From Scenedesmus sp. ARA3 (taxonomy: Eukaryota > Chlorophyta > Chlorophyceae > Sphaeropleales > Scenedesmaceae): 64,000 nt of DNA. The translations under genes and the position numbers were made by a program. Below are positions 23,201-34,600 of this stretch, piece after piece. A model generated the notes under the pieces. It had not been told where the DNA came from. It worked only from the letters and a program-made list of their open reading frames with translations, and did no database searches. Position 1 is the stretch's first letter. Every line of letters begins with the position of its first letter. Location of the stretch: positions 24,976 to 88,975 of the forward strand of contig RWJK01001175.1 in the NCBI GenBank assembly GCA_004335835.1, written 5' to 3'.

Positions 23201-26145
23201 AGTCCTGCAGCAGGAATGTGAGGCGGCTGTCGCGGTAGGGCACGTGGCGGGTCTTGCCGTTGCCGAAGCCCTTGCCGCCGCCCGCTGATGAGCCCCTGCC
23301 TCCACTGCTGCTGCGCTGCGCCTCCACCAGCTCCATGATCACCCTGCAGCCACAGCAACAGCGAAGAGCAGCCAGAAATTGCGCGCCAGACACTGCACTG
23401 GCGAAGCAAGAGGCGCCAGGCACAGCTCAACACCAGCAACGGCATAAGCTGTCACGCTGGAATTGCTAACCAAAGCAAGCATGCTCTTGCAATAGCACAC
23501 CTGCCGAGTGTTGTGAGCGACTTGTTGATGTGGCAGGCCTCCTTGAAGTGCTTGCCCGTGGCCTGGCTGCCGCCGTGCTCGCCACCGTGGATGCGCTCGC
23601 TACCTACAAGCAGTTGAGGCCGTGCACACCACACCTTGAGTGCAGATCTCACACAAAGCGAGAGTGGCTGACTCGTCAAAGCCATGCTAGCATTGTGGAT
23701 TGCTGGAGACACAGCGTTGCTGCTCCTACTGCTGCTGCCCCAGGCGGTAGCCACCCACCTGCCAGGTCAATGAGGTTCAGCCGTGAGAACAGCACGTTCG
23801 TCACGCCCGTGTCTTGACTCTTGCTGTGGCGCTCCAGGGTGCAGGCAAAGACACTGTGGCTGCGGCTGCTCTCGCGGTTGAGCCGTGTCTCGCCCACATG
23901 GCGATTCTCAGCGCCCGTCCGCATCAGTCGCATGGCATCAGGAGCTGCAGCAGAGACCCAACAGCACCCCAACTCTCAGCCTCACTGCACATCTTCTGAC
24001 AGCAGCCTACATGCAACGTACTATGGATCAGGTGCTGCTGCAACAACTGTCTCAGGCCAGGTGGGCGCGTGGCTGTGTACCTCGATGGCAGCACAGTGCT
24101 GAGCAAACTGTGTGCACTGCACAGCAAGCTGCTGTCGCTGCTTGTGCTGCCCTGGCTAGCCATTGCAAGACCCTCACCGTTCTGAATGAGCTGCTCGCTG
24201 AGGTCCTCCACGTAGCAGCCGCGCTTGATGTCCTCACGAATCTGCAGGTTGCTGCCGCTGGGGTTCAACAGGTCTGTAATGACCTCGTTGTAGATCTCCA
24301 GCATGCTGACCTTGACACAGAACGTCAAGTTCTCGTGGCACTGCAGGGACAAGACCGTGTTGTGTTCATTCGCCAGTACAGGAGCAATGGTGGGACAACA
24401 TCATTGCGAGAATGACAGGCATGAAGGTGTGCTGGTGCAGGTTATACCTGCAGTTGTGCATGCAGCTTCAATGCGCTGGCAGAAGCATCATTGTTTGCTA
24501 GCGCTGTTCATCCTTACCAGCTCGTCCTGCGCCTTGTCAATCTCAGAGAACAAATACTCAAACACTCGCGGTGCCAACCCCCTCTGCAGACAGGGCAAAG
24601 AAGCAAAAGGCAGCATGAGCAGCCGCCAATGTCAATGATGCCGTCTGCAAGTGCAGTTTGCTTCACAGCACTGCATGCATATGTAGGAAAGAAGCATTGT
24701 GTTCAGTGCTGTTGCTTGTAGGATACTAGCGCACAGGAGCTTCCTGCTGTGTGCATGCTAAACATAGAGATGTCTTGCATATCCTGCTGCGCACGCTGTC
24801 CACACCTCCTCGCAGTCCTCTAGCGCTGCCATGGGGCCCTGCATTGTGTACGTCTTGCCCGCTCCAGTCTGACCATATGCAAAGATGGTTGAGTTGTAGC
24901 CGCCCATGCAGTTGTCCACAATAGGCTTTCCCGCACCTGCAGAAGTGTGCACAACATCTGTCTAGATACGCTACGCCTGTACAGGTGTGCATGTTGAGTA
25001 TGGCAGCAGTGCTTGCAGCTGACTAAGCTAGAACCAGCTGCTGCCCCGACACACTAAGCCATGCATGCTGCAACGAGAGCGCTGTTCAAGGAAGTGCCAT
25101 GTTGCCAGCGCTGCACACACGTGCAGATGCAACCACAGCTGCAAATGCATGTGCATGTTGGTCAACATGCGACTGCCTACTCACGCTCAAAGATCTCCAG
25201 CTGCGAGGTGTTCTCAGGCAGCACACAGTCAAACTTGAACTGGTACGGCTCCGGCCGATGCTTCAGCTCCACAGACACGGTCCTGTCACCATAGATCCTG
25301 GTGCAGTTGTAGTGCTCTCCTGCAAGACAAATAACCATTATGTAATGCCTTCCCTGCTGCAGGCACACCGTCTCGTATTGCTGGTGCTCCCAGCCTGGCG
25401 CAAGCTACAGAGCAGCAGCCCAGGCACTGCAAGTTGCTGAGTCAGGTTGCTGTCTCACACTGCGTTTTGAAACCCCAGTTGCAGGCACCAACCTTCTGAG
25501 GACTCCGCGCTGTTGATGGGCCGCACGCGAACAAACACCTGCAGAAAGTCACTGTGTCAGCAGTTGGCCCAGCGGTGCTGTCACTGTTGCAGGCTGCGTA
25601 TGCCGCAGATTGTTTGGTTCATACAGCACACATACCTGCACACTCTCCCCCTCTGCACCTCCCTCACGGTAGTCATCCTCAGTTGCCACAGACATGTCAT
25701 CTGACTCAGCTACACTGGCAGCGTCGTCGTGATCTACGTTGCTGTTGCCGCGCGGGATGGGAGGCCTTGCAGCATAGCTCCTGCTGCGTGGCGTTCCCCT
25801 CCCTGCAGAGGACAAACTGGCCTGCAAGTGCACAAAATGAGGTTGCAGTCGCAGTTGGAGTGACAGCATGTAGTGACACAGCAACAGCTACTGGTGAATG
25901 GATGCAGGTGTGCATTATGACTGCATGGAGCTGTAGTCTGCAACTTCATAGCTTACCAGATCCTTCCAAGGCCTATCATACATGGCACCCTGGCGGGGTG
26001 TGCGCTTCTGCCCTGAATCAGCACTGTCCTGCTCCTCTTCTCCTGGCTTGCTGCCATATCTGTTGTTGCTGTAGGACTTGGCCCTGGGCGTGTTGGATGC
26101 TGACGGCCCTCCACCACGCAGTGCCTTCGTCCAAATGTCCGACAT
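17205..26145 (-). CDS. Kinesin-12 family motor protein with long coiled-coil tail
   Basis: Twenty-one exons (minus strand, 5' to 3'): 26145-25957, 25821-25636, 25538-25493, 25319-25185, 24936-24806, 24583-24518, 24340-24178, 23944-23759, 23603-23501, 23343-22936, 22749-22636, 22430-22235, 22053-21472, 21257-20952, 20793-20185, 20032-19847, 19597-19454, 19279-19178, 19001-18876, 18383-17749, 17532-17205. They total 1,646 residues and all phases agree. After a Ser-rich N-terminus come VFVRVRP, the P-loop [16 protein letters not shown] (switch I), LIDLAGSER (switch II) and [19 protein letters not shown]. The neck [17 protein letters not shown] resembles plant PAKRP/POK and animal KIF15 (kinesin-12). 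From about 20.0 to 22.4 kb the tail is a Gln/Glu/Leu heptad-type coiled coil. The C-terminal exons are Ser/Arg/Gly-rich. Kinesin-12 acts on spindle or phragmoplast microtubules; an equivalent role here is inferred. ATG 26145 is used because the upstream in-frame start is not ATG. Confidence 0.95.
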
Positions 26146-29100
26146 GCTGCACCCGCGGCTGTGCACTACGCGTTCGCCGAGTTCAACTGTGCAAGATGGT
26201 CATGGCAGTTTGCCCTCTGCCCGGCGCTCAAGAGCTGGATGACCCAAAGCTTAGCCGAAAGTCAAATATAAAAGCAGTTTGTGAGTGTAGGTCGAGGCGA
26301 CAGTGCAACGAAGTGCAAGTCAATAATTAAGTGCCTGCCCCTGGTGTCTGTTTGTAAACGAACAGCTAAAAAGGCCAAACACTTCCTCCAGGCGTTGTAA
26401 GTTTCCAGGGGGTGGAGCAATGGGCATGGACTGGCTGTCGGTGAATCAAACTGTAACGCGTTACTGTCTGGCCAACTCGCCACTGAGAGGCAACCAAACC
26501 ATTTAGGACTGCTAGTCAAGCTTTTATGTGTTGTTTTTGACATTTTTAAAGCAGCTGCAGGTTCGTTGATATGAATGATGAGGGCACTCGCTTCCGATCC
26601 CACCCCATACAGTACCTGCCCGATTCTACGCGGCCCATGCCACTATTTGTTCAAATTCTAGGCAATCTAAATGCTCAAATCATCAAACATAACATGCACT
26701 GCATACTAGGAGGTCGTTGGCTGCAGCAGCAGTAGATCAGAACCTGCTGGGGTGCCAGGTTTGACTGCCAGGTTTGACCAAAACTGGTGCTTCACTGCAA
26801 TGATATCCATTCAATTTACATACAATGCCGGGATCGTCACACCTTTGCGGATACCAGCAACACCACACAGCAGATACCACAGGCAGCAGCATCAACACCT
26901 AGACACATCACAACTGCGTGTTCAACCCTGAACAAGCCAGCAGTCCACCGCCGCGCTATGCAGCAACAAGCTCCTGTGCAAGCAAGGGTGAGCTAGCCAG
27001 TGACCCTGCATGCATGCCGCACTCGTCAGCAGTTGCTCCTCAATCAAGTGCAGCACTGTCAGCAAAGCAGCCGAAGACACCAGCGATTGTGCTGGCCAAG
27101 GGCTGCTCGCCATCAAAATTTCTGGCAAAGCATGCAGCAGCAAAACAGGGCAACCGGGTTGATGGTGCACATGCGACAGCACCGGCCAGAGGCCTGACGG
27201 CGGTTCAGCCATGCCACGCTGCAGCACGCAGCGACATATCCTGGTGAACACGAGCGCGAAACGATGCGCAGCGCAAGCACATAACACAACATGTGTGTGC
27301 AGCCTGCTGCAAGGCTTCTTGCCTTGGCCTTACAGCACGAGTGACATGTGAGCACCCAGCAACCAGTGCAACCGCTGCAGCCGCTCACAGCTCCGCCCAA
27401 ATGACAAATCTCAACAGACTATGTACATGCAGAAGGCGGTCCCCACATCTCAGCTGCCCGGCTCCTCTTGCCCAATTGATGCAGCAGCAGGGCAACACCA
27501 CAGTACGGAAATGCGGCCAGTACACACATATACACCGATAGTGTCGAGTTCAACCTGCTCAGCTGATACCCTCCAACCAGGCATGCAGACACAGAGTACT
27601 GCCGCGCTCCCCTGCCAGAGGTCTGCGCCTGCATCCAGGCATGCACAGCAAGCGTGCAACACACCCCACTTCCATACTGCAGACGCCAATGGCACCACAC
27701 CAAGCAGACACCCGCCATGCGCAGGACATGGCAACGCAAGCACAGCAGCGCATTGTGCAGCATGCCCAAAAGCTGACACAGAGCCTGCAGCACGTATCTG
27801 CTGCAGCCTATTTATCCGCACGTTGTACAGCAGTTCCTGCAACCGCTTGCAGGAACTAGCTGACGCTTGCTGGCTGAACCCCACTGCTGCACTGGAATGT
27901 TGGGTAGCAGGGGCAGCCCTCCACAAATGCAGCAAGCGTGGGTGACCATTCAATGCCACACTCTGCTATGTGCGCTGCTGCGTCGGCATGTGCCATATGG
28001 CGCCCGCCCTCTTGCAAAAATGTCACCGCCAGGTGCTGCTGTATTCGCTGGCATGCACAACAAGGCCAGCGGTGCACAAAAAAACTGCCGTGTTGTCAAT
28101 CAACTAGGTGTGCAAATGCAGAGGAAGTCAGGATTGGGCCACCAAGTAAAGCCCAGAAGCGATCGGAGTCATGCATTGAGTATTTGCTGCACCAAGCAAC
28201 TGCAGGCACCGGACACCGTACCCAAACACCCTCACCCACCATCCCCTCCCGTCCCACCTTTAAAACCAACACCCCGGCAAATGCCTGCACGCTCAAAGCA
28301 GAAGGAGACATACATGCCAGTGCAGCATGGAAAAAGCACAGGCATCGGCAGTCAACAGCATGTCAGCAGTTGCATTGTATGTATTGCACAGAGCACCAAG
28401 CAGGTGTCGCATGGGTGACAGCCGTTGCCTGGACCAGCAGGCTTGACTACCGACCCTTTGAAGCCCCCACCCACTGCAACATGCGCGAAACCAGCTAGAA
28501 CCATCAACCGCCAAGCACAGCAACTGAAAGCCATGCGAGCTATGCCGGTATCAACAATCCAGGCTGGTAATCAGCACTTGAACTGCCAATATGGAATGGA
28601 TGCCTGCAGGGAACAGCAGGCCTCCGCCACAGCAGCAGGCCTCCGCCACAGCAGCTGCAACTGCATGGCATGCATTCCAAAATGATGATGCCTATGCAGC
28701 AGCCACGCAGCGCACATGAGAATACCACTAGCCATGAGCAGCGGCAGCCAGCCCTCTGTGGCAGCACCATGCTGTCCTCAGAAGCCTCCCCAACAACGCT
28801 AGATGTAAGCCGATGCAGTGCATATGTACAGAGAGCTCCCGGTGAAATAAGCCTGACGACCGCCATCTGCCTTGCACATGCAGCAGCGCACGTGCTCGCA
28901 TGCACAGCAGCGTCTACGACAAACCATCCTTTCACTTTGGTAGCACCACCAACTCGATCCAAATGAACCATCACCACCTTGGGCCATCAGCAGCCTGCAG
29001 CAATTTGAAGCCGCCTCATCCCAACAGCAGCAAATGCATCCTGCCTCGACGCCCGCTACTCCTGAACAACCCATCTTCCATACCCAACACACCACACCAG

Positions 29101-29213
29101 CAGCAACCCATCCAGCTACCAGCCGCCGCAACAGCCGCAGCTCCTCCACCTGTCACATCCACGTGGCACATGTGTCACTAACACACCATGTAACACGCTT
29201 ACAAAACTGCCAC
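26146..29213. other. Non-coding, CA-rich on the plus strand; likely AP2-gene 3' flank plus kinesin promoter
   Basis: I find no supportable gene in these 3 kb. The left few hundred bases hold the kinesin 5' flank. From about 26.8 to 29.2 kb the plus strand is CA-rich, so the minus (AP2) sense strand is TG-rich, the same bias seen downstream of other genes here. The plus-strand TTACA motifs I can see (minus TGTAA) are at 29199-29203 (too close to the stop to be likely), 27330-27334 and 26816-26820. The last would imply a 3' UTR of about 2.4 kb. An 18-bp unit is repeated in tandem near 28620-28655. Confidence 0.4.
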
Positions 29214-29869
29214 TCAGTCGTCCATCTTCATCGCCAGGTCGCCTCCCAGCGCACCAGCTAGCCCGCTGTCATACAACAGTCCACTGGCGCTGTTACTATG
29301 CGTGGGGCTCGCCAGCCGCATCGGCGGTTCTAGCGCCCCCAACCCTAGGCTTTCAACCAGGTTGTCTGCATCAGTGAAGCGCCGAGGCGGGCTGCCGTCA
29401 TTCAAAAACGCCATCGCAACATCCAGATCCTCGCCGCCGATCTGCACATTGCCCAGCGGCGAGTCCGGGCGGTCGCCCCAGGGCGCCGACGCATCCTGCC
29501 ACTTTGCTGCTGCTGCTGCCGCTGCTGCTGCAGCCGAGCCCTGCGGCGCCTGCCCCATCCCTTGCATGCCGAATCCACTGGACATCTGCCCGGCAGCAGC
29601 AGGCGCACCTGCAAATCCTGCAGAGCTCAGGCCAACTGGCGCTGCATGCATTTGCCCGTGGATGTCTGCAGGGCTGCGGTTGTACACAGAGCCAGCTGAA
29701 ACCGGGCCGCTGCTGCCGTGGTGGCTGCCAAGGTAGCCGCCGCCTGCTGCTGCTGCTGCTGCTCCTTGGTGGGAGCCGTAGTAGCCTGCTGCAGCTGCTG
29801 CTGGATCCTGGTGCTGCTGCTGCATGCCACCTGGGTGGCCTGGCATGCCGGATCCCATCATGCCATGGG

Positions 29870-29907
<38 letters not shown>

Positions 29908-31561
29908 GGGTGCATGCCATAGCTGCTGCCGGGAGCCGCTTGCAGAGTTCCTGGCAGAGAGTGTGCCCGGCCGGCATCAACATCACCAGGTCCCGCAGAA
30001 TGCGCGTGTGCCATATGATGATGGCCATACACTGATGTCTCGTCAATGCTGGCCAGCTGCGCACAGCTGTGCGCTCGGGGCATGCCTGCACTGTTGCGCC
30101 GCGCCTGCTGCTGCTGCTGCTGTTGCTGTTGCTGCTGCTGAGGTTGCCCTAATGAAGGGGCTAGGCTGCTCTGCTGCATGCTGCCAGAGTGGCTAGGAGG
30201 TGCCCCACCCATGAACGAACCCCCGCCTTGGTGCTGCTGCTGGAAGTGCTGCTGCTGTTGCGGCTGCTGCTGGTGCTGGAATGCAGCACCGCCTGCTCCG
30301 GGGTGGTAGAAGCCGCCATGCTGCTGCTGGTGCGGCTGCGGCTGCTGCTGCTGCTGATACGGCGGCAGCTGCGATCCACCCATCTGCATATGGCTGCTGC
30401 TGTGCTGCGGCACAAACCCTGAACCCTCAGCACCCCAGCTTTGGTGCCCCATTAAACCGCGCTCCGGACCAGCCAGGAAACCCCGGTTGCTAGATGGGCT
30501 GATAGGCACCATGTTGCTCAGATTGCTTTCTGAAGCAATGCGGTTCATGCCAGACTTAAAGCCTGTGGGGTTGGGGTTGATCAAGTGCTGCTCGCTGCCC
30601 ACCCGCACCATCAGTGGCTTGCTTTCGGCAGCATACTCAGGCGTGGTGGTGGCACTGCAGGAAAGCAGGCAGCACAGATACACAACATCCACATAAGACA
30701 GGCGTTCAGTGACTTGAACAACAACGGGCCTTCGCCAGCCGAGGCATGAGGATTGCAGCATGTTAGAACAGGAGGCCAGACATGCAAGAGACGCCTGCAG
30801 CTGAGTTAAGCGCTGCATTAATCAGGGAGAAGCAGACCCACTTCCAATCCTTATCTGAGCGTGACCCATATGCACAGCACATGTTGTCCCACCGGCCACA
30901 AGGAACACTTCACCAGGACCCCGCTGCCCATCCAAAAGGAGCACGCAAGTTGCAGAACACCTTCCGCTCACCTGAAGGTGCCCTGTAGGCTGTTCCTGGG
31001 CGAGCTGCCAATGCCTGGGCTGCTGTTGATGCCTGCTGCTGCTGCTGCTGCTGCTGGTGGGGCCAGTGTGGGAGGGCTGCTGACGCCCCCAGCCATGAAT
31101 GCCAGGTTGCCGCATGACCTGCTCATGCGCAGGGCTGGGTGCTGCTGGTGCTGCTGGTGATGCTGCTGCTGGTGGAAGTGGTCAGGCATCTGCGTGAATA
31201 CAGCACAGCCGGCATGCCGGACAGTCAGTGACGGGCCCCGGCTTACTTGCAGATGGTGACTGTCAACCCACACACAGGAACAAGGCCACCTTGCCACGAG
31301 CGTAGCCGTGAGTGATCCGCACAATGCACAGAGCTGCCGGGTGGCACACTGCATGCAGAATCGTGCAAAAGGCGTCATCCTGCATGCATTACTGAAGAAG
31401 CCATGCTAACGAGCACGCATATGTCAAACTAGCATTGTGACAGTTACATGATCATGTAACATGACAATGTAACAAGTTGGGATCTACCTGGTGGGACAGC
31501 TCTGTGTTCCAGAAAGTCCCTTCCAGCTGCGGCCCTCCTGGGCCATGCCCACCACCCATGA

Positions 31562-31609
<48 letters not shown>

Positions 31610-34600
31610 ACGGGTACTGCTGCTGCTGCTGCTGCACAGGCACACTGCCGTAGGCCTGCAGCCCACCAGACATGCCGCCCCTGCTGCTGCCGCCATACGG
31701 TGCTGGCAGCAGGTTGGGCGAGCCTGCATCGCTGCAGCCGTAGCTCCGCAGCTGCGGCTGCGACTGCACGCGCGTCATGCCGCCCATGCTGCTGCCGCTG
31801 CCGCCAAACCCATGGTGCTGCTGCTGCTGCATCGCGCCGTAGTGCTGCTGCCCCATGTGCTGCCCCATGTGCTCCCCCATGTGCTGCTGCTGCTGCTGCT
31901 GCCCAAACATGCCTCCATGTGCATGGCTGCCGGCCACATCCAAGCTGTGCATTGCCGGCAGTCCTGGGATGCCTGACTGCCGCATCCCTTGCATGTTGTG
32001 GCTGGCTAGCTCCCCTTGCAAACCGCGGCCTGCAATGCTGCTCAGCGGCACAGGAGCAGCAGCAGCCGCCGCAGGATCTGGCGGAGACAGCGGCGCATTG
32101 CCCATCACTAAGCTGCTCGTAACCGCACCAGACTCCAGGCCAGACAGCGCCGAGTAACTCGCAGACTTGACCATCCCGCGCAGGCCGCCGCCGCCGCCCG
32201 CTGCTGCTGCTGCCGCGCTGCCGCCGCCAAACGTCGCCGCCATGCTGCCGAGCCCTTCCGGCGCGCCGGCAACTGCCCCCGTCACGCCGCCTGACGCGCT
32301 GCCGCTGACGTTGCCGGCACTCGGCTCGGATGCCGACTGGTTGGCTGAGTCGCCGAGTGACACCAGATCGCCGATGCTGACGCTGCGGGTGACGCCGTTT
32401 GGGGCGCGGATTGATTGGCCCTCATCATCGAAGAGCAGCCCGGCATCGATGAGGGGCTTAGCTGTGAGGGGCAGGCCTGTGGGGTGCATCTCCAGCTGGT
32501 GGTCCTGCAGGCAACAGCACAAGCAACAGTGAGCACACATGATTGGTTCGCGAATTTTATGACACATAGACGTGCAGAGGGGCCTGATACGTGAGGGGCA
32601 GGCCTGTGGGTGCATCTCCAGCTGGTGGTCCTGCAAGAGTGAGCAGGACGGCCGAGGGTGAAGACACATGTTTGGCTGGCCTGTAACAAACCGGAATGAT
32701 CTGCTGGCGCGCTTGACACGGGTGTACCAATACAAGTGCCTTTGCACGTGACAGAGGCGGCGGCTGAACTGCACTGGTGCACACGCATCAAGAGAATTGG
32801 CACGACATGTCAGACGTCTTGAGCTTCTACAATAAAAGCTGGCTGGCGGAGGGAGCCGCTGCAGACCAAAGGGCAAGTTGCTGGTGCCCACCGCACTGCC
32901 TTGCAATGCTGATGACACGCCAGGTGGGCAACCGTCAACCAACAACACCATATGCACAGCCTATGCAGCTTCAACAAACAAGACAAAGACTCCACATTTA
33001 GGCTGGCTCAAACACAAAACACAAAACAGGTATAGTTGCACACCTTGGCTGCCGCCTTGGCGCACCCGCCAAGACAACAGACAAGGTGCGCAAACATGTC
33101 TGATTTGTGTGTGGTTGAACAAGCCCAAAAAATATGGAGTTTTGTCTTGTTTGTTGAAGCTGCATAGGCTGTGTATATAAGTGTTGTTAGTGTGTATATT
33201 GATTTTGTTAGCCACGTCAGGCGGGCAGGAGTCCTTGAAGTTAGCGCACACACAAACCAGCTCTTGCAGCTACAACACAACACAGCACCCAGCCAACCCC
33301 TCCACTGTACAAGGGCCATCACGCCTGCAGCAAGCGCTAGCAGTCGTTGCAGCTGAAGTGACCATGCTCCTACAGTACTTATAAACTGCTTGTCAGTATG
33401 CAGTGCGATAAGCAAGGGCCTCGCACCTTGTCTGCGGCCTTGAGCACCTCCGCCACGTCAGGCGGGCAGGAGTCCTTGAAGTTGGCGTAGTTGCGCGCCT
33501 CACGCGGCTTGAGCCGCCACACCGCGGTGTCGTACGCGCGCGCAGCCTCCAGCTCCGTGTCAAACAGCTCCCTGTGGTTCAAGCAAATCAACATGGGATG
33601 CCAGCAGCAGCAGCAACAGCAGCAGGCACAGCGGGAGTCAGCGATTCCAGATCCGTGCTGCCTCCAGCTCCGTGTCAAACAGCTCCCTGTTGCGTTCCAA
33701 ACAACATGGGATGGCAGCAGCAGCAAGCAAAGAAAATATTGAAGGTTTCAGCACCGTTAAGCTTGCAGCTGGACAAGCACATGATTAACCAATCTCCTGA
33801 AACAAGCTTATTTTTTCCTGCATTGGCTAGCTGCTGAGCACAACCGCATACAGCAGCCTCACAACCAAACAAAACCCCCAGCCTATCCAAAAGGCCCTCA
33901 CCTGTAGGCCCACTTCCTGTTGAGCATGACCTTGGCCTGCCAGAACAGCATTTCACTGACACATGAGGAGAGCCATTCACAGAGACATCTAGCTTCAAGC
34001 CCCCTCACCTGTAGGCCCACTTCCTGTTGAGCTGTAAACACGTTTATGCCAATTTCCATAAGACATGCTGTGGTCACCTCCAGCAAAGAGCTGCTCGGCA
34101 CCAACCACGCAGCAGCCCCCTGCCCCTCTACCACTACCCCTAAGCAATAATATTTGCAGGGTGTGGCGACACAAGACCAGCCGATTAGGCCCCCTCACCT
34201 GTAAGCCCACTTCCTGTTGAGCACAACCTTGGCCTTCCAGAATAGCCTTTCCCTGACACATGAGATGATCCACTCACACAGACATCCACATTTAAGCCCC
34301 TGTCCCACCAGCTAATAGTCCCCTCACCTGTAGGCCCACTTCCTGTTGAGCATGACCTTGGCCTCCCAGCGGCCCTTCTTCTTGCTGACGCCGCGGTAGG
34401 TGCTGCTCTTGTCCATGGGCTTCACACCCAGCGCCCGCTGCAGCTCCTCACGAGTCAGCCCTGACAGCTTCTGCTGCAGGCTGCCCACCTCGTGCTTGTA
34501 CTGCAGCACATCAAAGGCAGCACACGATAGGCACAAACATGCGGTGAATGAGAGCAGGATGCAATATAGCAGGGGCTTCTGCTGCTTGGAAATTGCAAGT

